Shown: piece by piece, positions 8,476-17,600 of the stretch
Position numbering within the stretch: the stretch's first letter is position 1
Layout: each line of letters opens with the position of its first letter
IMG/VR virus record: IMGVR_UViG_3300000928_001590
Location: 1-45,250 of that record
Direction: 5' to 3' (one strand)
DNA length: 45,250 bases
DNA from: a virus
Notes under the pieces: generated by a model
What the model saw: only the letters and a program-made list of their open reading frames with translations
Databases searched by the model: none
Told to the model about the DNA's origin: nothing
Position numbers and translations under genes: made by a program

Positions 8476-11400
8476 ATGGCTGTAGGTCGCATATCCGGTC
8501 CGCTCTTAAAGTCAAATCTCGTTAGAAACGGGATAGACTTAGCATTTGAGACGGATCTTCTATATCTAGATGTGAACAATAGTCGCATCGGTGTTAAGAC
8601 AACGACTCCACAATACGATTTAGATGTAAACGGAACACTTCACGCAACAAACTTACGAGCTACAACTGCTCTTACAGTAGGCAATATTATAATAGATGCT
8701 AATGGCATTAGTAATCCTAACGGCAGTATTCAATTAGGATCAGCTGACGAAGTAATTTATCAAAACAAATTAACAGTTGATAGCATTGAAATAAATGACA
8801 ATACTATCAGTACTACTGAATCTAATGCTAATTTAGAAATTGATGCTAACGGTACAGGTACAATTGAATTACTTGCTGATACTAATGTAACTGGTAATTT
8901 ACATGCTACAGGTAATATTACAGCTAACGGTAACATTACGTTAGGCGATGCTGACACTGACAACATTACACTTAATGCAGAAATTGCTAGTGATATTATA
9001 CCAGATGTTAATAATACATATAACTTAGGTAGTACAGATAAACGCTGGGATAATATATGGTCAACTACAGTTAATGCTACTAATGTTAATGCATCAGCAC
9101 TAAATATTGGCTCAATTAATTTATCACAAGCTCAAGGAAACATAGTTTATGTTTCTAAAAACGGCGATGACACAAATGCCGGATTACATCAGAATAATCC
9201 AGTTCTTACAATAACAAAAGCATTAACACTGGCATCAGCTGGTGATACTATACATGTATATCCAGGAGATTATGAAGAAGTATTTCCATTAACTGTACCA
9301 GTAGGAGTTACAGTTAAAGGACACAGTATGCGTACTGTGAGTATAACTCCTACTGTTGGAACTAACAATAATGATGCATTTTTATTAAATGGCGAAGTAA
9401 CTATTGAAGACCTAACTATTAAAGATTTTTACTTTAACAGCGGAGCAAATGAAGGTTATGCTTTTAAATTTGCAACTAATATTACAGTAACTACTAGAAG
9501 TCCTTACATTAGAAACGTAAGTGTAATAACAAAGGGCTCTGTAGTAAGTAGTAGCGATCCAAGAGGATTTGATCAAGGGGATGCAGGGTGTGGTGCTTAC
9601 TTAGATGGACAAGTGGCTCATGCTACTAGTAAAGAAGCTGGATGTTTATTTCATGCTGTAACATTTATCACTCCAGGAGTTAACGCCCTTACTGTAACTA
9701 ACGGAACACGAGTTGAGTGGCTTAATAGTTTTACGTATTTTGCGGCAAAAGGATTGTATGCTATTGATGGCACACAAGGATTAAAAAATGCAGGACAAAC
9801 TGCAATAAGAGTTGGAGGCTTAACAGGATCATTTGCGGCAAGCGAAACTTTTACTTTAAAGAGTGTCGACGGAAGTAGTACACTAGGTACAGGTACTATT
9901 GCTAGTAAAGACACAGACGGAAAATTTTATATTAATGGTAAAGTTAGCGGCGTAAACGAAGTTACAACAAGAACAGCAAAGAATCAAAGTGCAGTTGGTA
10001 ATGCACAGCTTAGTCAAACTCAAAAGAAATTTGGTAATGCTAGTTTATTATTAGACGGAACCGGCGATTATATAAGCATGGGTGCTAGTGATGATTTTGG
10101 ATTTGGAGTAAATGATTTTACTCTTGAATGCTTTATTAGACTAGATACAGTAAGTGGAGTGCAAACAGTATTTGATTTACGTGCAGGCTTAACTACTGAT
10201 ATTACACCTACACTATTAATTGACGGTACTACACTAAAATTCAATGTAGCAGACGTTACTAGAATATCAGGAGGAACGTTATCTGCAAATACATGGCACC
10301 ACATAGCAGTAAGTAGATTAGCTAATACTACTAAGTTATACCTAGACGGCACAAAAGTTGGTACATCAATTCTAGATAATAATAACTACGGCTCAAGTAA
10401 GCCTGTTAGATTAGGTGCTACGTTTGCAGGAATAAATTCAGTTGATGGTTATATTGATGATGTAAGAATTAGCAATAGTTCAAGATATTCGTCAGATGCA
10501 GGATTTACAGTTGCTACAGCAGAATTAGTAGGCGATGCTAATACTAAATTTTTATCACACTTTAACGGTAATGCCGCGGCAACAACATTTGTAGAAGATC
10601 TTAAGATTGCACAGACCATTGAATTCTCCGGAGGCGCGACTGCAAACTATGTAGATTTATTTGATGTAACCGACTTTGGCGGCGAAATTAGATCTATTGG
10701 TAGTGCAAATGTATACGGAACATATGGAGCATATGGCGACGGTCCGGGTGTTATTATGTATTTGGTTGGTCAAAACTTTGCATATATTGGTAACGGCAAA
10801 GCAGTTGATAATGATAAGTCTACAGTAGTACAAGCTAATGAAGTTGTTGAGGCTAACTCAGCTAAAGTTAATTTTACTAGTGTTGACCACAGAGGTGACT
10901 TTAGAGTAGGTGATGCATTTTATGTTGATCAAGAAACAGGACAAGTACAATTTAATACAGCAAACTTAGAAGTTATTACTACAAATGGTTTAACTTTTCA
11001 AACAGGGTCTGATACAACATTTATTGATGGTACTAAAATTGAAACTGGTGATTTTAGAATACAAGGTAGTACAATTAAAACATTAACTACTGATATGACA
11101 ATATCAAGTGTTAGTGGATCAGTTAATATATCAGACAATACAAATATAACCGGCAACTTAGATGTAACAGGCAATGTTACTATTGGTGGCGATATTACTA
11201 TTGGAGATGCTGACACTGATGGTATACAATTTACTGGTGATATTGATAGTAATTTAATACCAAATATAGATGCAACATTTAATATAGGAACAAACACAAA
11301 ACGATGGAATAATGTTTTTGCTAATAATTTAGACTTAGATAATATTATAATTTCAGGTAACAAAATTGAAACTACAATATCAGATTCTAACTTAGACCTA

Positions 11401-13605
11401 GCTCCAAACGGTACAGGTAAAGTTAATATTTTAACTGACTTAGTTGTTTCTGATACAATAGATGTAACCGGAATTGCAACATTTAATGCAGAAGTTAGAA
11501 CTACAAACGGACTTACTGTTGCAGGGAATATTGTTCAGTCATCGGGTAGTACTACACTAAGTGGTGATTTGGTAGTAAATAACGGACTTACTGTTGCAGG
11601 TAGTGCAGTATTTGATAATATTAACATTATCAATAATACTATTAGTACAAGTGATACTAACAGTGATTTAGAAATTTCAGCAAGCGGTAGTGGAAACGTT
11701 ATTGTTCCTGCAGGAACAGATTTAGCAGTAGGCGGTGATGTTGCTATTAGTGGAGGATTAACTCTTACTAATCTTACAGCAAGTGGAAATATTACAGCAA
11801 ATAGTGTAAACGTTAACACATTGTCAGTTGCCGGAGCGTTCCAGTTTGAAAATATACAAATTGACGATAACGTTATTAGTACTACTATTAGTAATAGCGA
11901 TTTAGAACTACGTGCAAATGGTACAGGCAGAATAATTATACCAGAAAACAATCTTGTAATTGAACAAAATCTTTCTGTGCTAGGTGCATTTACTCCACAA
12001 AACTTGAATGTTAGTGATACTGCTACAGTAACAGGAAATTTAAATGTAACTGGTACTACATCTATATTAGGACAGGCAAACTTTGAAAATATTCAAGTTG
12101 CTGGTAACGTACTAAGAACAACAGATAGTGATAGTGATTTAGAATTAGAAGCCGCAGGTACAGGTGTTGTTAAAATAACTAATAGCAATACAGTTATCGA
12201 TAACAACTTAACTGTAAGCGGAACAGCAGTTTTAGGGGCAGCCACTGCTTCAACAGTTAACACTGGAAATATTGTAGTTAATGATACTATGACTATTAAC
12301 GGTCAAGTTAATTTTGAAGATATTGAAATTAATGATAATATTATTACTACAACTACTAGTAATAGTAATTTAGAACTTAGAGCAAATGGAACTGGTACAG
12401 TTCTTGTACCAAACAATGACGTTTTAATTACAAATGATTTAACAATAAACGGTAATACAAACTTTACAAATATTACAACTAGTGGAGCGTTTAATGCTGG
12501 TGATGCATTAATTACTGGAACATTAACAGTAACAGGCGTTGCGAATTTTGAAGATATTAGAATAGATGATAACTTTATTACTACAACACAAAGCAATAGT
12601 GATTTAGAATTACGTGCAAACGGCACCGGAAATATTAGTATTCCAAATAATAATGTTGTTATTACAAATGACTTAACTGTAGATGGAACAGTAACACTTA
12701 ATACTTTAAATAGCACAGGAAAAATTACAGCAAATAGTTTTACTACCGGTGATATTTTAATTGATGATAATTTTATTACTACAACTACTAGTAATAGTAA
12801 TTTAGAACTTAGAGCAAATGGAACAGGATCTGTTACTACAGGCAACTTTAGTTTTAACGCTAATGTATTAAGTACTGATGGCGATATGGTGTTAACACCA
12901 GAATCGGGTGTACTACAAATCAACAGTACAGATAGTATATTATTTCCAAAAGGTACAACTGCACAAAGGAATGCAAGTCCTGTAACAGGCATGACACGTT
13001 ATAATACAACAACTAATAAATTTGAAGGTTATAACGGAAGTTGGGTAGAATTAAGTACATCGCTTACAGATAGTGACAATGATACATATATTACAGCAGA
13101 AAATACACCAGGTGCTAACGATAATATTATTAGATTTTATAACAGTGGCTCACTTACTGCTAGTTTAGATGCAACTAAATTTTCTACAAACAAATTAGAA
13201 GTTGATGATATAGAAATTGATGGGAGTACTATAACAACGATAAGTACTAACACAGATTTAAATTTAAATGCTAATGGTACTGGTAGTGTTGTAATAGATA
13301 ACTTTAAGATTAAAAACAATACTATTACAAATACAGTTACTGACAGTCAAACAGTATTTCAACCAACAGGAACTGGTTATTTTAAATTTGCAGGTACTAA
13401 AGGAGTTGTTATTCCTATTGGTACTGATGCTACAAGGCCAAGTGTATCTAATGCAGAAACAGGCATGACACGGTATAATACTACATCGGCTCGAGTAGAA
13501 ATATTTAACGGAACTAACTGGGTATCAGTTGCAGGTTCAAGTGGCGGAATAAGTTTTAGTGATGCAGAGGCATTAGCATTGGAGTACGTTTTAGCGTTAG
13601 GATAA
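8476..13605 (+). CDS. giant tail-fibre / virion appendage protein B with LamG-like insertion, 1709 aa
   Basis: This is a paralogue of the 4110 protein with the same order: MAVGRISGP start, IGVKTTTPQYDLDVNGT, YNLGSTDKRWDN, beta-helix (from about residue 222), about nine SNSDLELRANGTG modules, two RYNT modules and a short C-terminal helix. About 290 residues (446-735) absent from the paralogue interrupt the beta-helix. Within these, residues about 517-676 look like a concanavalin/laminin-G lectin fold: FGNASLLLDGTGDYISMG, then WHHIAVSRLANTTKLYLDG, then YIDDVRISN. Such domains bind sugars or surface proteins, so this fibre may have gained a receptor-binding domain. Host binding is inference. Confidence 0.8.
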   Translation: MAVGRISGPLLKSNLVRNGIDLAFETDLLYLDVNNSRIGVKTTTPQYDLDVNGTLHATNLRATTALTVGNIIIDANGISNPNGSIQLGSADEVIYQNKLTVDSIEINDNTISTTESNANLEIDANGTGTIELLADTNVTGNLHATGNITANGNITLGDADTDNITLNAEIASDIIPDVNNTYNLGSTDKRWDNIWSTTVNATNVNASALNIGSINLSQAQGNIVYVSKNGDDTNAGLHQNNPVLTITKALTLASAGDTIHVYPGDYEEVFPLTVPVGVTVKGHSMRTVSITPTVGTNNNDAFLLNGEVTIEDLTIKDFYFNSGANEGYAFKFATNITVTTRSPYIRNVSVITKGSVVSSSDPRGFDQGDAGCGAYLDGQVAHATSKEAGCLFHAVTFITPGVNALTVTNGTRVEWLNSFTYFAAKGLYAIDGTQGLKNAGQTAIRVGGLTGSFAASETFTLKSVDGSSTLGTGTIASKDTDGKFYINGKVSGVNEVTTRTAKNQSAVGNAQLSQTQKKFGNASLLLDGTGDYISMGASDDFGFGVNDFTLECFIRLDTVSGVQTVFDLRAGLTTDITPTLLIDGTTLKFNVADVTRISGGTLSANTWHHIAVSRLANTTKLYLDGTKVGTSILDNNNYGSSKPVRLGATFAGINSVDGYIDDVRISNSSRYSSDAGFTVATAELVGDANTKFLSHFNGNAAATTFVEDLKIAQTIEFSGGATANYVDLFDVTDFGGEIRSIGSANVYGTYGAYGDGPGVIMYLVGQNFAYIGNGKAVDNDKSTVVQANEVVEANSAKVNFTSVDHRGDFRVGDAFYVDQETGQVQFNTANLEVITTNGLTFQTGSDTTFIDGTKIETGDFRIQGSTIKTLTTDMTISSVSGSVNISDNTNITGNLDVTGNVTIGGDITIGDADTDGIQFTGDIDSNLIPNIDATFNIGTNTKRWNNVFANNLDLDNIIISGNKIETTISDSNLDLAPNGTGKVNILTDLVVSDTIDVTGIATFNAEVRTTNGLTVAGNIVQSSGSTTLSGDLVVNNGLTVAGSAVFDNINIINNTISTSDTNSDLEISASGSGNVIVPAGTDLAVGGDVAISGGLTLTNLTASGNITANSVNVNTLSVAGAFQFENIQIDDNVISTTISNSDLELRANGTGRIIIPENNLVIEQNLSVLGAFTPQNLNVSDTATVTGNLNVTGTTSILGQANFENIQVAGNVLRTTDSDSDLELEAAGTGVVKITNSNTVIDNNLTVSGTAVLGAATASTVNTGNIVVNDTMTINGQVNFEDIEINDNIITTTTSNSNLELRANGTGTVLVPNNDVLITNDLTINGNTNFTNITTSGAFNAGDALITGTLTVTGVANFEDIRIDDNFITTTQSNSDLELRANGTGNISIPNNNVVITNDLTVDGTVTLNTLNSTGKITANSFTTGDILIDDNFITTTTSNSNLELRANGTGSVTTGNFSFNANVLSTDGDMVLTPESGVLQINSTDSILFPKGTTAQRNASPVTGMTRYNTTTNKFEGYNGSWVELSTSLTDSDNDTYITAENTPGANDNIIRFYNSGSLTASLDATKFSTNKLEVDDIEIDGSTITTISTNTDLNLNANGTGSVVIDNFKIKNNTITNTVTDSQTVFQPTGTGYFKFAGTKGVVIPIGTDATRPSVSNAETGMTRYNTTSARVEIFNGTNWVSVAGSSGGISFSDAEALALEYVLALG
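9811..10680 (+). other. LamG-like domain inserted in beta-helix
   Basis: Compared with the paralogue at 4110, sequence between the TAIRVGG segment and GGEIRSIG is extra. In the paralogue GQGVKYG runs straight into AEIRCIG. The core has LamG hallmarks: LDGTGDYI, the WHHIAV strand and YIDDVRI. Confidence 0.7.
12341..12392 (+). repeat. 52-bp direct repeat, copy 1
   Basis: Identical to 12773-12824. Both encode the same part of a fibre module (ITTTTSNSNLELRANGT). The spacing is 432 bp, an exact multiple of three, so recombination between copies would delete 144 codons in frame. Confidence 0.9.
12773..12824 (+). repeat. 52-bp direct repeat, copy 2
   Basis: Second copy of the repeat at 12341-12392, within the same gene and in the same frame. 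Confidence 0.9.
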
Positions 13606-13609
13606 AAAG

Positions 13610-13939
13610 ATGGCAACATATTTTAGAAACAAGATTATTAAAAACATAGGAACACAAAAAATTGAAGTGTTCGCAAGTGACGGATCAACTAACGCAACTG
13701 TGCTAGGAATTAACGTTGCAAACATAACAGACTTTGCAGTAAATGTAAATATCTATGTTAAGGATGATACAAGTGTTGAAGGTTACTTTATGAAAGATGT
13801 AATGATAGCACCAAATAGTAGTTTTAAAGGAATGCTTGGAGGAGAAAAGTTAATTATCCCTGCAAACAATTCTTTACTGATACAGAGTAATTTAAGTGAT
13901 AGCTGTGATGCTATTATAAGTTACGTAGATATAGTATAG
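13610..13939 (+). CDS. small virion-type protein, 109 aa
   Basis: Begins MATYFRNKIIKNIGTQ and ends with LLIQSNLSDSCDAIISYVDIV. It is beta-rich with a single cysteine and no signal peptide or membrane helix. The C-terminal pattern (PANNSLLIQS... then ISYVDI) resembles the small beta-sandwich-like proteins that accompany phage fibres. It starts 4 bases after the 8476 gene stops, which suggests coupled translation. The exact role is not known. Confidence 0.7.
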   Translation: MATYFRNKIIKNIGTQKIEVFASDGSTNATVLGINVANITDFAVNVNIYVKDDTSVEGYFMKDVMIAPNSSFKGMLGGEKLIIPANNSLLIQSNLSDSCDAIISYVDIV

Positions 13940-13949
13940 GAGTAATTAA

Positions 13950-14672
13950 ATGTCAAACACAGCATATTTTGGTAACAGTGCAGACAATATATTAGGTGGT
14001 GTAGATGGTAGATTTTTTTACGGTCTACGTAGAACTGACGATGGTGAATTGTTTATTACAAAAGTAGATCAAATGGATCCAAATGCAACTATACAAGTAA
14101 ATGCGCCAGGCGATCCTAATAATAATTATAAAGACTTTGAACAAGGAACTGACTTCTTTGAGGGAAGAGATCAAAATCATGAATATGTTTATGAGAATTT
14201 AACATATGAACAACTACGCTGGGACGAAAGACACTTATTTTATTACATTAACGATGAAGGCGAACTAGTTGTTAGATTTAATAGACCTTATACATATCCA
14301 ACAGGTGTTAGTACTGACGGTAGTGGAGACTATAATCCAAAGCATTTTAAAGTTACAATAGCTAATCCAGGATCAGGTAATAAGTTTTATCTTAACGATA
14401 TTGTTGCTCCTACATTAAATTTATTTGAAGGACAAACTTATACATTTGGACAAGCTGATTCTTCAAATAATACTCATCCAATTAGATTTTCAACAACGCC
14501 AAACGGAATACATGGTGGCGGAGTAGAATATACTACTGGAGTTACTACTATTAGTACAGCAGGGTTAGAAGGCGCATATGTTAAAATACAAATTCCGGTT
14601 AACGCTCCAACGTTATATTATTACTGTGTAAATCATAGTGGTATGGGCGGACAAATAAATACACTTACTTAA
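13950..14672 (+). CDS. virion-type protein with cupredoxin-like C-terminal domain, 240 aa
   Basis: Residues 1-125 are unrecognised (start MSNTAYFGNSADNILGGVDG). Residues about 150-240 look like a cupredoxin beta barrel: LNLFEGQTYTF, THPIRFSTTPNGIHGGG, then LYYYCVNHSGMGGQI. His176, Cys226, His229 and Met232 occupy the positions expected of a type 1 copper site. The Cys-x2-His-x2-Met spacing is that of amicyanin. In cupredoxins such sites carry electrons; in a phage particle the role could instead be structural. Copper binding is inferred from motif only. Neighbours are giant fibre genes, so a virion location is likely. Confidence 0.75.
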   Translation: MSNTAYFGNSADNILGGVDGRFFYGLRRTDDGELFITKVDQMDPNATIQVNAPGDPNNNYKDFEQGTDFFEGRDQNHEYVYENLTYEQLRWDERHLFYYINDEGELVVRFNRPYTYPTGVSTDGSGDYNPKHFKVTIANPGSGNKFYLNDIVAPTLNLFEGQTYTFGQADSSNNTHPIRFSTTPNGIHGGGVEYTTGVTTISTAGLEGAYVKIQIPVNAPTLYYYCVNHSGMGGQINTLT

Positions 14673-14687
14673 AGATTAGGAAAGAAA

Positions 14688-17600
14688 ATGGCAGAATTTA
14701 GAATTGATAGGATTAGGTATAACTGGAAAGGTACTTGGGTTACCGGAACAGCTTATATTAAAGATGACATAATTTCATACGGTGGTAAAGCATTTGTTGC
14801 TTTAACAAGTCACACTGCATCTGCTGATTTTAACACAGACTTAGATTATACAATAAGCGGCGAATCAACACCTAAGTGGGAACAAGTAGCCGACGGTAAA
14901 GCCTGGAAGGGCGACTGGCTACCGTCAACATTTTACAAAGTTAATGATTTAATAAAATATAGAGGAATTGTTTATAGTTGTATTGATAGTCATACTAGTG
15001 CATCTAGCGTAGCATTAGGATTAGAAAACGATCAAGCTAAATGGACCCCGTTTGCTAAAGGTTATAATTGGTTAAATCTATGGTCAGCATTTACAGAATA
15101 TAAAAAGAATGATGTAGTACGTTATAATGGTATTGTATATATTTGCCTTACTGACCACCAATCAAATACAACCAATGCAGGAATAGAATACGACCAATCA
15201 AAATGGGCAGTACTTCAAAGAAGTGATTTTTGGAAAAATAATTGGGCTGTAGGAACACGATATATTAAAGATGATGTAGTAAGATACGGCGGCAACTTAT
15301 ATAGATGTACAGTAGGCCATACAAGTAATGATGACATAACAGAAGGTATTGGTACTGATTTAGGTTTAGATTCAAGTATAGCTAAGTGGGAATTAGTTAG
15401 CGTAGGCATTGAATATAAAGGCGAGTGGACTGGTAGTTACTATAAAACTAACGATATTGTAAGATACGGTTCTAGTTTATATAAAGCAAAAAGAGGAATG
15501 AGTGGAACTGATACATTCTTTAATGGAGTGGATTGGGATCTTTGGGTTCCTGGTTTAGGATACGAAACAGAATGGAACGCGGCAGTACTTTATCAACCAG
15601 GTGACATTGTTACGTATGGCGGATATACATATACATGTTTAGAACTTAGCATAGGCGAAACTCCTTTTGAACAAGGATTATTACAAGACGCCGGCAAGTG
15701 GGAATTATTAACTAGAGGATATGATTTTAAAGGCGATTGGGATATTACACAAGTATATCCAATGGGTAGCGTAGTAAGAAAGAATGGATACTTATACGAA
15801 GCAAGAGTTTTAATAATACCAAGTGATCTAGTTGAGCCAGGCGACACTGACCCCGGCGGTAGTGATCAACCAATAAAGGACGGAATATACAACGCTGAAG
15901 GTGTATCTAAATGGTTACTATTAGTAACAGGAATATTTTGGAAAGGTGAATGGCAAGAGTTCTTAGGGTACGAAACTGTAGGCGATGCATCTGATAGTAG
16001 CTTCTTCCAATACTACCCAGGTGACGTTGTTATGGACAGGAGTATTACATACATTTGCAAGAAGCAACATTATAGTAATATATTTGAAGCAAGACCTATA
16101 TTTGACGTAGATCCAGAAACAGGAGCAAATAGTTATTGGACTATATATTTTGGTAATTCAACTGCCGCTGTAAACAATACGTTACGCTATAGAGGTGACA
16201 TGCGTACATACAATACAACATACGACGGAAGTACAGCAGGACCAACAAACCTTACTATAGGAGTTGCAGGTTCGGCATTAAAAGTTGATGATACTAATAT
16301 AGTAAAATGGGAGGATTTAAATAAAACAGTTAACGTTTACTATGTTTCTCCTAACGGAACTGATGCTGTAGGGTTTGGGGGTAATCCTGCTACAGCATAT
16401 GCATCTATTAATTATGCATGTCAATATATACGAGGCGATATTGCTACAAGAGCACCTGCTACAATATTCTGTGCAACAGGATTATATCAAGAAGTGTTAC
16501 CAATTGTTGTTCCAGCAGATACAGCTATTGTTGGCGACGAATTAAGAAGCGTAACAGTACAGCCTGCGGCTGGTTATGAAACCTCTGATATGTTTAGAAT
16601 GCACAATGGATCAGGTTTAAGAAATATGTCACTACAAGGGCTAAACGGAACACTAGGTGATCCTAATGATAATTTAACAAGACGCCCAAGTGCTGGAGCG
16701 TATGTTGCATTAGATCCAGCAAATGGACCAGGTGATACATATGCACACATTACTAGTAAATCTCCATATGTACAAAACGTATCAACATTCGGTAATGGGT
16801 GTATTGGAATGAAAGTTGATGGAACTTTACATAATGGCGGTAATAAGTCTATGGTTGCAAATGACTTTACACAGATATTAAGTGACGGTATTGGATATTG
16901 GGTCAATGCAGACGGGCTATCAGAGCTTGTTAGTGTGTTTACATACTATTGCCATATTGGTTATCTTTGTACTGATGGCGGCAAGATAAGAGCACTAAAC
17001 GGTAACAACTCATACGGACTATATGGTAGCGTAGCTGAAGGTTATAATAGTAGTGAAACACCAGCAACGGCAACAGTTAATAACAGATCTAAACAAGCAC
17101 AAATTTATAACACATATACTGATAAAAATCAAATATACGGATTTGGATTTTCAAATGCAGGACAAAATTATACAAATGCAACAGTGTCATTTGCAGGACC
17201 AGGTATTGGCCAAGTCTTAGATTATAACGAGTTTAGAACCGGGGGCATTTCAGAAATTTTTGCAACAGAAGAAGCTTCTAACTTTATTGGTGGTGCTAAT
17301 TATCAATTTGTATTAAATAAAGCTCAAAACGGTAATACAACACAAATTACATTATCAGGTGCTGACACAGGAACAGAAGAAAAATATATAGGTATGCGAA
17401 TAAGAATTGATTCAGGAACAGGAACAGGACAGTATGCTAAAATTAAAACATTTAATACTGCGGTTAAACTTGTAACAGTAGAGCAAGAATCAACAGGACT
17501 TCCAGGGTGGGAGCATGTAACAGGAATGCCAATTGCACCTGCACTAGATGAAAGTAGTTATTATGTTATTGAACCTCGTGTAGATATACCTTATCCTTCA

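Noticed and set aside
4110-13605. Regularly spaced near-identical DNA segments that might suggest a repeat array or CRISPR
   Set aside because: The spacing is in frame and the repeats encode fibre modules. There are no unique spacers of constant length.
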